Of a stretch of DNA of 8,296 nt, positions 1 to 5,059 are shown piece after piece. The stretch is taken from positions 1-8,296 of the forward strand of contig CALMIW010000007.1 of assembly GCA_937864275.1 (NCBI GenBank), in the 5' to 3' direction. The DNA comes from an uncultured Dehalococcoidia bacterium. Lineage in GTDB: Bacteria > Chloroflexota > Dehalococcoidia > Tepidiformales > Tepidiformaceae. The notes beneath the pieces are model-generated. The model made no database searches, was not told the DNA's origin, and saw only the letters and a program-made list of their open reading frames with translations. Made by a program: the position numbers and the translations under genes. Position 1 is the stretch's first letter. The number at the start of each line of letters is the position of its first letter.

Positions 1-231
1 ATCCGCTGGGGCGACCTCGGCCGGCGGGCCGTGCTCAAGGCGGTCGAAGGACAGCGCAAGGGCGGCACGCACGTCGACATGGAAGCCATCGACCGCCACC
101 CCGCAAAGCTCGTCGAACTCTCGTCTCCGTAACGCACCCGGCTCGACCTGGACGGCGAACTCGGGGGCTACCTCCCGGCGAAGATTGAGATCCTTCCGGG
201 TGCCCTTCGCTTCGTCGCGCCGCCTGCCTAA
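1..231 (+). pseudogene. Diacylglycerol/lipid kinase-like protein, C-terminal part, interrupted by an in-frame stop
   Basis: Frame 1 is open from the window edge to TAA at 130-132, then continues in the same frame to a second TAA at 229-231. The joined translation looks like the C-terminal beta-sandwich domain of the DAGK/YegS/BmrU lipid kinase family: a THVDMEAIDRHPAKLVEL strand region, then LDLDGELGGYLP with the family's DGE motif, then KIEILPGALRFVAP, the usual ending. The DGE and the LPGALR ending lie after the first stop, so a product ending at 129 would lack them. Codons after the stop still end mostly in G or C, as in real genes here, so any disruption looks recent. A single G-to-T change (GAA to TAA) would explain it. 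The second stop overlaps the stop of the converging MOSC gene. The kinase domain proper is outside the window. Alternatives are a sequencing error or a truncated functional variant. Family call fairly sure; pseudogene status uncertain. Confidence 0.72.
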
Positions 232-773
232 ACCGGCTTCAGCGGCTCCCGCTCGCCGGCCGGCAACTCCACCACGATGGAGTCTCCCGGGCGCACCATG
301 CCGCCGGCCAGCACCACCGCCATCACGCCCGCCCGCCGTTCGGTGACGTTGCCCGCGGCATCCTGGGAGATGCAGGCCTTCAGCAGGCCGGCCTGCAGCC
401 CGTTGAGCTGGCCGCACGGGTTCCGAAGACCGGTCACCCGCAGGACCGCGCTTTCGCCGATGCGCAATACGGTGTTTGTCGGGAGCCCCAGGATATCCAG
501 GCCCCGCGTTGTGACGTTCTCGCCCATCTGGCCGGGGCCCACCGAGAAACCCTGCTCGCGCAGCTGTTCGTGCAGTTCGGCGTGGATCAGGTGCACCTGC
601 CGGAGGTTCGGAAGCGTCGGATCGATCGCCATCCGCGAACGGTGCTTCACCGTCGTCCCGGAGTGGACGTCGCCCTCGACCCCGAGCCCCTCGAGCAGCC
701 GGATGGCATCGGCGCTGGGTTTAGAGAACGTGTACGCCCCGCTACGGTGTACGGCCTCGACGGTTCCAACCAT
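228..773 (-). CDS. MOSC domain-containing protein
   Basis: 181 residues, close to the size of single-domain MOSC proteins of the YiiM type. MOSC is the C-terminal domain of molybdenum-cofactor sulfurases; stand-alone members are thought to carry sulfur or bind the molybdenum cofactor, and some (YiiM, mARC) reduce N-hydroxylated compounds. Seen here: GVEGDVHSG near residues 31-39, GENVTTRG at 84-91 (the typical GEN(L/I)T..G element), and Cys120 in LRNPCGQL, the conserved cysteine position. No membrane segment or iron-sulfur motif is visible. The ATG at 771-773 has GGAGG at 782-786, 8 bases upstream, which supports this start. The gene points away from the thiolase across a 147-base control region and converges on the broken lipid kinase, with their stop codons overlapping. 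The substrate cannot be read from the sequence. Confidence 0.9.
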   Translation of the reverse strand: MVGTVEAVHRSGAYTFSKPSADAIRLLEGLGVEGDVHSGTTVKHRSRMAIDPTLPNLRQVHLIHAELHEQLREQGFSVGPGQMGENVTTRGLDILGLPTNTVLRIGESAVLRVTGLRNPCGQLNGLQAGLLKACISQDAAGNVTERRAGVMAVVLAGGMVRPGDSIVVELPAGEREPLKPV

Positions 774-799
774 GACGGAGTCCTCCCTGGTGTTCGCTC

Positions 800-805
800 A
801 GGATA
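800..805 (-). promoter_or_regulatory. Candidate -10 element of the MOSC gene
   Basis: TATCCT on the minus strand (4 of 6 with TATAAT) lies 26 bases before the MOSC start codon, leaving room for a short leader with the SD. No clear -35 is seen. A GC-rich inverted repeat (GGCCCG, 4-base loop, CGGGCC) at 817-832 covers the expected -35 position. Weak call in GC-rich DNA. Confidence 0.35.
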
Positions 806-847
806 GCCGACGGCCCGGCCCGGGCACGGGCCATTCGCTGGTGCCCC

Positions 848-880
848 GTGTACTCCACTCGGTCCGGATTGCCGTACACT
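848..880 (+). promoter_or_regulatory. Candidate thiolase promoter with an inverted repeat across it
   Basis: TACACT at 875-880 is a plausible -10 element, 40 bases before the thiolase ATG. The 6-base arms GTGTAC (848-853) and GTACAC (874-879) form a perfect inverted repeat with a 20-base gap. The left arm touches the expected -35 position and the right arm overlaps the -10, as expected of a repressor site. No good -35 match is visible. Confidence 0.35.
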
Positions 881-920
881 TCTTTCGCACAACGCAAACA
901 AACCCCACAAGGAAGTACCT

Positions 921-2105
921 ATGCGCGAAGTCGTCATCGTCGATGCGATCCGCACGCCCCTCGGGCGCCGCGGCGGCGTTCTCTCCCAGAATCACCCGAT
1001 CGAAACGTCGGCCCTCCTCCTGAAGGAGATCGCGAAGCGCAACAACTTCGACCCCGAGATCGTCGACGACGTGATCTACGGTTGCGTCAGCGAAGTCGGC
1101 GCCCAGTCCACCAACCTCGCCCGCAACGTCGTCCTCACCGCCGGCTGGCCCTACACCATCCCGGGCGTCACCCTCGACCGCCAGTGCTCCTCGAGCCAGC
1201 AGGCCGTCCACTTCGCCGCCAACCAGATCGGTTCCGGCGTCCACGAAGTCGTCGTCGCTGGCGGCACCGAGTTCATGTCGCAGATCCCGCTCGGCGCCAA
1301 CGTCGGCCAGAACATGGGCTACCCGTTCACGAAGGCCATGCAGGACAGCTACGACCTGACGTCGCAGGGCCTCTCCGCCGAGCGCATCGCCGACAAGTGG
1401 GGCATCACCCGCGGCGAAGCCGACGAATTCGCCGTTGAGAGCCAGATGAAGGCTGCCCAGGCGCAGAAGGAAGGGCGCTTCAAGAAGGAGATGATCCCCG
1501 TCCCCGGCAAGAAGAAGAACAAGAAGGCGGATGGTACCGAGGAACTCGTCGACGCCGTCATCGACTTCGACGAGGGCATCCGCGCCAACACCACCCTTGA
1601 AGTCCTTTCTGGCCTCAAGCCCAGCTTCCGCGAGAACGGCGTCCACCACGCCGGCAACTCGAGCCAGATCACCGATGGGTCTGCCGCCGTGCTGCTCACC
1701 CATCCCGATAAGGCGAAGGAGATGGGCTGGAAGCCTCGAGCCCGCATCGTCTCCCAGGCCGTGGTCGGTTCCGATCCCGCGCTGATGCTCACCGGCCCGA
1801 TCACGGCGACGCCGCTCGCCCTCCAGCGAGCCGGTCTCACCATGCGCGACATCGACCTCGTCGAGATCAACGAGGCGTTCGCCAGCGTCGTCCTCTCGTG
1901 GAAGCGCGAGATGAACGCCGACATGAGCAAGGTGAACGTGAACGGCGGCGCAATCGCCCTCGGGCACCCCACCGGCTGCACGGGCGCGCGCCTCTTCAGC
2001 ACGATCATCAACGAACTCGAGCGCACGGGTGGCCGCTATGGCCTTATCACCATGTGCGTCGGCGGCGGCATCGGCACCGCCACGGTGGTCGAGCGGCTGA
2101 ACTAG
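921..2105 (+). CDS. Thiolase (acetyl-CoA C-acyltransferase / acetyltransferase)
   Basis: 394 residues, the normal length for a complete thiolase. The family either cleaves 3-ketoacyl-CoA with CoA (last step of beta-oxidation) or condenses two acetyl-CoA; the sequence alone does not decide which. Seen here: N-terminal VVIVDAIRTPLG; nucleophile Cys89 in DRQCSSSQQA; NEAFA at 317-321; His349 in GGAIALGHPTGCTGAR; and the second catalytic cysteine, Cys379, in CVGGGIGTA. All four active-site elements are intact. A lysine-rich loop (GKKKNKK, near residue 200) sits where thiolases vary in length. The ATG is preceded by AAGGAAG at 909-915. The gene is transcribed alone: it diverges from MOSC and ends 25 bases before a strong hairpin terminator. 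The acyl-CoA dehydrogenase and SDR further on are natural pathway partners but lie on the other strand. Confidence 0.95.
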   Translation: MREVVIVDAIRTPLGRRGGVLSQNHPIETSALLLKEIAKRNNFDPEIVDDVIYGCVSEVGAQSTNLARNVVLTAGWPYTIPGVTLDRQCSSSQQAVHFAANQIGSGVHEVVVAGGTEFMSQIPLGANVGQNMGYPFTKAMQDSYDLTSQGLSAERIADKWGITRGEADEFAVESQMKAAQAQKEGRFKKEMIPVPGKKKNKKADGTEELVDAVIDFDEGIRANTTLEVLSGLKPSFRENGVHHAGNSSQITDGSAAVLLTHPDKAKEMGWKPRARIVSQAVVGSDPALMLTGPITATPLALQRAGLTMRDIDLVEINEAFASVVLSWKREMNADMSKVNVNGGAIALGHPTGCTGARLFSTIINELERTGGRYGLITMCVGGGIGTATVVERLN

Positions 2106-2130
2106 CCGCTCTCCGCACGAGAACGAAACA

Positions 2131-2167
2131 CAAGGGGTCAGCCACACGGCTGCCCCCTTGTTGTTGG
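2131..2167 (+). terminator. Intrinsic terminator after the thiolase gene
   Basis: The 13-base arms at 2131-2143 (CAAGGGGTCAGCC) and 2148-2160 (GGCTGCCCCCTTG) pair with one mismatch around a 4-base loop, ACAC. A T-rich run, TTGTTGTTGG, follows from 2158. It lies 25 bases after the thiolase stop and 10 bases before the end of the converging 144-residue gene. An A-rich stretch on its left side (2121-2133) means it may also work on the minus strand. Confidence 0.85.
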
Positions 2168-2176
2168 CGAAGCGTG

Positions 2177-2611
2177 CTATTCGCTCAGCTTCGCCTCGAT
2201 GTAGTCGAAGTGGCGTTCGGCGATCCGGGCCGCGTTGGCCGGAGCATCGCCGGATACCGTGTCCACGACTTCCCAGTCGGCCGTGTGGCCGTAGTAGACC
2301 TCGGCCCCGACCGGGACAGGCACGCCCGGCGGAGGGTTCGAGACCACCCGGCACGACCCCGGCGGCTGGTCCAGGCGGCGCACCGAGACGCCTTCGGGAC
2401 CAACCCCTTCGACCTCGCCGATGAACCAGCGCCAGGCGATCGACGGCGGCGACGCCGCGGTATCGATGGCCACGAGCTGCCTACGGCGGATGCGGACACG
2501 ATCCCGCACCAGCGGCGAGAAGGCCGCCCGTACGGTCTCGCCCGTCCCGGCGAGGCGCACGGAGCACCCTTCGCCGTCGCAGGCGAGAACAGTTCCAAGT
2601 TCCAGTTTCAG
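2177..2611 (-). CDS. Unrecognised 144-residue protein, probable CTG start
   Basis: I do not recognise this family. The first conventional start in frame is GTG at 2558-2560 (127 residues), but it has no good SD, and the frame upstream still reads like protein: LKLELGTVLACDGEGCS running directly into VRLAGTGETVRAAFSPLV. A CTG at 2609-2611 is preceded by AGGAG (2619-2623) with ideal 7-base spacing, giving 144 residues. The N-terminal ~50 residues alternate hydrophobic and charged positions with many glycines (GTVLA, CSVRL, VRAAF, VRIRRRQLVAID), suggesting a small beta-barrel. A WRWF element near residue 60 and a second beta-rich part (GEVEGV, VSVRRL, AEVYYGHTADWEVVD) follow, ending in a short helix. 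There are two cysteines near the N-terminus and no signal peptide or membrane helix. It shares its terminator region with the thiolase and has an elaborate leader of its own. Confidence 0.8.
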   Translation of the reverse strand: MKLELGTVLACDGEGCSVRLAGTGETVRAAFSPLVRDRVRIRRRQLVAIDTAASPPSIAWRWFIGEVEGVGPEGVSVRRLDQPPGSCRVVSNPPPGVPVPVGAEVYYGHTADWEVVDTVSGDAPANAARIAERHFDYIEAKLSE

Positions 2612-2623
2612 ACAATAACTCCT
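2609..2623 (-). promoter_or_regulatory. SD site and CTG start of the 144-residue gene
   Basis: On the minus strand AGGAG (2619-2623), seven bases, then CTG (2609-2611). No ATG, GTG or TTG lies in frame at usable spacing. A TTG overlapping the spacer is out of frame and only three bases from the SD. This site decides the start of the gene. Confidence 0.6.
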
Positions 2624-2665
2624 GTGGTAGTGGGCGATTTGCCCGCGGGAAACCCCGCCACAGGA
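2620..2665 (-). promoter_or_regulatory. Three-way-junction RNA fold masking the SD site
   Basis: A perfect 8-base-pair stem joins 2620-2627 and 2658-2665 (TCCTGTGG and CCACAGGA on the minus strand). It encloses two small hairpins: 2632-2644 (4 base pairs, 5-base loop) and 2646-2657 (4 base pairs, 4-base loop). The second hairpin abuts the closing stem. The stem covers four of the five bases of the SD (2619-2623) of the 144-residue gene. The upstream arm starts 9 bases after the stop of the leader ORF, so a ribosome stopped there could open it. Confidence 0.5.
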
Positions 2666-2674
2666 TCGCGCGGA

Positions 2675-2725
2675 TCAGGCACGGCCAGTGGCGGAGGTGA
2701 ACGGCGAACAGACTTCGGTTTGCAT
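2675..2725 (-). CDS. Putative 16-residue leader peptide
   Basis: A short ORF, MQTEVCSPFTSATGRA then TGA, is preceded by AAGGAGG five bases before its ATG, the best SD match in the window, which is the main reason to believe it is translated. It ends 63 bases before the CTG start of the 144-residue gene, in the same frame, and just ahead of the hairpin that masks that gene's SD. No run of one amino acid is present, so a tRNA-charging attenuator is unlikely; a nascent-peptide or ribosome-stalling role is conceivable. Its SD could itself pair with CACCTCC inside the ORF (2729-2735 with 2693-2699). I know no family for it. Chance SD-ATG pairs do occur, so confidence is moderate. Confidence 0.45.
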   Translation of the reverse strand: MQTEVCSPFTSATGRA

Positions 2726-2749
2726 AGACACCTCCTTCCGCCCGGCAGC

Positions 2750-2778
2750 ACAGTACGTCATTCGCCTGGCGAATTCAA
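2750..2778 (-). promoter_or_regulatory. Candidate promoter and operator of the leader/144-residue gene
   Basis: On the minus strand TTGAAT (2773-2778) could serve as -35 and TACTGT (2750-2755) as -10, with exactly 17 bases between. The spacer contains a perfect palindrome, ATTCGCC-T-GGCGAAT (2760-2774). Transcription would begin near 2743, a few bases before the leader SD. Both hexamers are partial matches, so the call rests on spacing and palindrome. Confidence 0.4.
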
Positions 2779-2876
2779 GACATTTCCGTCAACCGCTCGC
2801 GCGGCTGGCTTTCCGGCTGGCGCCTCCGGGCCCGAGCCCCGCTCGGGTGTGGCTCCTCCGGCGCGCGGAGGACGCG

Positions 2877-2911
2877 AAAGGCCCCCTCTCCGCGACAGCA
2901 GAGAGGGGGCC
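2877..2911 (-). terminator. Intrinsic terminator of the SDR-acyl-CoA dehydrogenase unit
   Basis: An 11-base-pair perfect stem (2880-2890 with 2901-2911; GGCCCCCTCTC and its complement) with a 10-base loop sits 15 bases after the acyl-CoA dehydrogenase stop. On the minus strand the hairpin is followed by TTTCGCG, a short T run. The stem is strong and the T tract is weak. Confidence 0.8.
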
Positions 2912-2926
2912 GATGGAGTTCGATGT

Positions 2927-4156
2927 CTACAGAAGCTCGCCGCCGCAGGCGCTAGCTGTCGTGCCGAACTGCTGGTACGCCTTGATCACGTTGCGGCCAG
3001 TGGTCCAGCGGTGCACCTCATCCGGGCCGTCCACGAGGCGCTGCGAGCGGATGCCCGTGTACCAGCGCGCCAGCGGCGTGTCCTGGGAGTAGCCGAGGGC
3101 CCCGTGCAGCTGAATAGCCGTGTCCACGACCTTGTAGACCATGTTCGCGAGGAACACCTTGGCGATGCCGTTCTCCTGGCGGAGGTCCATGCCCTTCTCT
3201 GCCTTGTAGGCGATATGCATGAGCATCAGGCGCGCGATGTAGAGCTCGCTGGCGCAGTCCGCGATCATCCACTGCACGCCCTGGCGCTCCGAGAGCAGCC
3301 GCCCGAACGTCTCGCGCTCCGTGATGTGGGCGACCGCCATGTCCAGCGCGCGCTGGGCCATCGCAACGTTGTGGATGCCGTGGCGGAGACGGCCGTAGGC
3401 GAGCCGGTGCTGGCCCATGTTGAAACCGTTGCCAATCCCGCCGAGCAGGTTCTCGTGCGGGACGACAAGGTTGTCGATCTTGATCTCGGAGTGCCCGCCG
3501 CCCATCACGTGGGAAAGCGGCCCCTCGATCGCCATCGTCTTGATGTCCCGGACGATCTGGTAGCCCGGGTTCGGCAGTTCCACGATGAAGGTGCTGAACT
3601 GCTGGTGGCGCGGCGCCTCGAGGTCGGTCCGTGCCATCACCACGGCGATGTCCGCGGGGCTCGCGGCGCTGCTGAACCACTTTTCGCCGTTCAGCACCCA
3701 GTTGTCGCCGTCTCGCTCGGCCTTCGTGCGCATCCCCGTGGCGTCGGCGCCGGCGGCCTTCTCGGTCATCGAGTAGCAGACGCGCTTGTCGCCGTTGAGG
3801 AGGGGCTTGAGGAACTTCTCCTTCTGGTAGTCCGTCCCGTGGGTGAGGATCGTCAGCATCGTCGCGTCGTCGGGACCCTGCGTGTTCATGGAGAGGGCGC
3901 CGAGGTAGCTCTCGCCAAGCTCCATCTGGACGAGGGCGTTGGCGAGCGGCCCGAGGCCCATGCCGCCGTACTCCTTCGGGATGAACGGGCACCACAGCCC
4001 CTGGGCCCGTGCCTTCGTCCGAAGCTCGTTCAGCACTTCTTTGTAGGGTCGGTGCTCCAGTTCCTTTTCCGCGGGGATGCATTCGTCCTGGACCCACTTG
4101 CGCACGCGCTCGCGGATAGCCTTTGCCTCGGCCGGGATCTCGAAATCGATAGCCAT
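2927..4156 (-). CDS. Acyl-CoA dehydrogenase family protein
   Basis: 409 residues from the chosen ATG, normal for the family. It should be an FAD flavoenzyme introducing a trans-2,3 double bond into an acyl-CoA and passing electrons to ETF. Seen here: N-terminal helical domain (~1-122) with KEYGGMGLGP; middle beta domain (~123-240) with CYSMTE, AGAD and the WFSSAA flavin region; C-terminal helical domain (~245-395) with ERETFGR, QLHGALGYSQDTPLARWY and LVDGPDEVHR. The DGPDEVH element replaces the YEGT..IQR of classical enzymes and puts Asp376 in the place of the catalytic Glu, as in ACAD10/11-type members. A GTG four codons upstream overlaps the AGGAG (4168-4172) and cannot use it; the ATG at 4154-4156 lies 11 bases from it, so I start there. 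It follows the SDR by 69 bases, probably partly co-transcribed. Substrate chain length or type is not readable. Confidence 0.93.
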   Translation of the reverse strand: MAIDFEIPAEAKAIRERVRKWVQDECIPAEKELEHRPYKEVLNELRTKARAQGLWCPFIPKEYGGMGLGPLANALVQMELGESYLGALSMNTQGPDDATMLTILTHGTDYQKEKFLKPLLNGDKRVCYSMTEKAAGADATGMRTKAERDGDNWVLNGEKWFSSAASPADIAVVMARTDLEAPRHQQFSTFIVELPNPGYQIVRDIKTMAIEGPLSHVMGGGHSEIKIDNLVVPHENLLGGIGNGFNMGQHRLAYGRLRHGIHNVAMAQRALDMAVAHITERETFGRLLSERQGVQWMIADCASELYIARLMLMHIAYKAEKGMDLRQENGIAKVFLANMVYKVVDTAIQLHGALGYSQDTPLARWYTGIRSQRLVDGPDEVHRWTTGRNVIKAYQQFGTTASACGGELL

Positions 4157-4190
4157 GCTTGTGGTCACTCCTCTTGAGGTAAGCCCGGGA

Positions 4191-4196
4191 AGTCTA
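4191..4196 (-). promoter_or_regulatory. Candidate -10 element ahead of the acyl-CoA dehydrogenase
   Basis: TAGACT on the minus strand, 34 bases before the acyl-CoA dehydrogenase ATG, in the gap after the SDR stop. The same hexamer occurs before the SDR. No -35 is recognisable, so an internal promoter is possible but unproven. Confidence 0.3.
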
Positions 4197-4225
4197 GCGA
4201 ACCCGGTGCGGTCCTGGATCCCGCC

Positions 4226-4987
4226 TTAGATGCCGCTGCCGCCCGCCACCACCAGCAACGAACCGGTCGTGTAGCTCGATGCTTCCGACGCGAAGTACAG
4301 CGCCGCGCCGACGATCTCCTCCGGCTGTCCGCCGCGCTGAAGGGGAATGGTCGTCGCCGCCCGCTTGTTGAAGTCCTCCATGTCCCATGCCTTGGAGATG
4401 TCGGTCAAGAAGGGGCCCGGGACGATGCAGTTCACCCGCACCTTCGGAGCGAAGTGCCGCGCGAATCCAGCGGTCATCGCGTTCACGCCCGCCTTGGCGG
4501 CGGCGTAGGAGATCACGTTCGCCCCCGGGTGCAGCGAAGCGGTGCTCGAAACCATGATGATTGAGCCGCCTTCGCCCTCCGTCATCTTCGTGCCGATGAT
4601 GCTCGTCAGCCGGAACGGCCCTTTCAGGTTCACGTCCAGCACTTTGTCGTAGAGCGCTTCGGTCACGTTGTTCACGTGGTCGTAGATGGGCGACATGCCT
4701 GCGTTGTTCACCAGCACGTCCACCCGGCCGAACTCCGCGTATGCCGTTTTCGCGAGCTGCTCCACCTGCCCCCAGTCACCGACGTGGCAGGCCACGGGCA
4801 GCGCGCGCCGGCCAGGGAACGTCTTTTCGACTTCGGCGGCCAGTTCCTCGCAAGAGTCGAGCTTGCGGCTGGCGATGATGACGTCTGCGCCGTTCTCCGC
4901 GAAGGCGAGCACCATCTCCCGGCCCAGGCCGCGGCTCCCGCCCGTGACAAGCGCAACCTTCCCGGAGAGATCGAATCGGTTAGCCAT
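4226..4987 (-). CDS. SDR family oxidoreductase
   Basis: 253 residues, the usual size of a classical short-chain dehydrogenase/reductase (NAD(P)-dependent alcohol, keto or 3-hydroxyacyl substrates). Seen here: the cofactor motif TGGSRGLG at 15-22; Arg41 after the second strand (ASRK), which usually signals NADP(H) preference; NNAG at 94-97; Asn120; catalytic Ser148, Tyr161 and Lys165 (SYAAAK). The complete Asn-Ser-Tyr-Lys tetrad is present. The C-terminal strand reads LLVVAGGSGI where most members have VDGG. The ATG at 4985-4987 has GAGGGG (4994-4999) as SD, which lies inside a GC-rich hairpin. The gene is first in a likely two-gene unit with the acyl-CoA dehydrogenase, which suggests acyl-CoA or related hydroxy/keto substrates, but this is inference. 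Confidence 0.93.
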   Translation of the reverse strand: MANRFDLSGKVALVTGGSRGLGREMVLAFAENGADVIIASRKLDSCEELAAEVEKTFPGRRALPVACHVGDWGQVEQLAKTAYAEFGRVDVLVNNAGMSPIYDHVNNVTEALYDKVLDVNLKGPFRLTSIIGTKMTEGEGGSIIMVSSTASLHPGANVISYAAAKAGVNAMTAGFARHFAPKVRVNCIVPGPFLTDISKAWDMEDFNKRAATTIPLQRGGQPEEIVGAALYFASEASSYTTGSLLVVAGGSGI

Positions 4988-4993
4988 CCAATA

Positions 4994-5027
4994 CCCCTCG
5001 GGGCAGGTGCCCCGGGGATGGAGTCTA
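4994..5027 (-). promoter_or_regulatory. SDR leader: candidate -10 and SD-masking hairpin
   Basis: TAGACT (5022-5027, minus strand) is a candidate -10, 35 bases before the SDR ATG. Just downstream, CGGGGCA (4999-5005) and TGCCCCG (5008-5014) form a perfect inverted repeat, extended by two more pairs after one mismatch (4996-4997 with 5016-5017). The SD GAGGGG (4994-4999) overlaps the 3' arm, so translation may depend on opening this hairpin. No T run follows, so it is unlikely to be a terminator. Confidence 0.4.
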
Positions 5028-5059
5028 CTCGGGCGGCTGGCGGTCCGCTCCGCCGAGGT

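Larger units (their letters stand above)
2612..2926. other. 315-base intergenic leader and terminator region
   Basis: No full-length gene is supported here. From right to left it holds the terminator of the acyl-CoA dehydrogenase unit (2877-2911), two further perfect 7-base-pair hairpins (2854-2872 and 2831-2847), an 8-base direct repeat CGGCTGGC (2802-2809 and 2814-2821), then the promoter, leader ORF and SD-masking fold of the 144-residue gene. A plus-strand open frame across the region lacks an SD and ends inside the acyl-CoA dehydrogenase gene, so it is treated as chance. Confidence 0.6.

Noticed and set aside
817..832. GGCCCG-GGCA-CGGGCC as an operator between MOSC and thiolase
   Set aside because: It is made only of G and C apart from one loop base, in a GC-rich stretch where such repeats arise by chance; it is mentioned with the MOSC promoter but not claimed separately.
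798..2354. A 518-codon open frame on the minus strand across the thiolase
   Set aside because: The thiolase has all four active-site elements on the plus strand. The antisense frame has low-complexity Asp/Gly/Val-rich sequence and crosses both the terminator and the 144-residue gene.
2620..2880. A metabolite riboswitch (cobalamin-like) in the leader
   Set aside because: A GCCAGCCGGAAAGCCAGCC stretch on the minus strand briefly resembled part of a B12 box, but the conserved core and order of elements are absent, and the stretch lies upstream of the candidate promoter.
2688..3092. A 134-codon plus-strand frame through the intergenic region
   Set aside because: It reads through the leader, three hairpins and the terminator and ends inside the acyl-CoA dehydrogenase; no SD site, no motif.
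4166..4168. GTG start of the acyl-CoA dehydrogenase (413 residues)
   Set aside because: This GTG overlaps the last base of the AGGAG it would need. The ATG at 4154-4156 is the usable start.
1898..4177. A 759-codon open frame on the plus strand
   Set aside because: It runs antisense through the 144-residue gene and the acyl-CoA dehydrogenase and overlaps the thiolase. The translation is rich in Arg, His, Ala and Val with no family motif. High GC explains such long antisense frames.
4157..4190. CCTC-AA-GAGG as a hairpin before the acyl-CoA dehydrogenase
   Set aside because: A two-base loop cannot form a stable hairpin, and the stem is only four base pairs.
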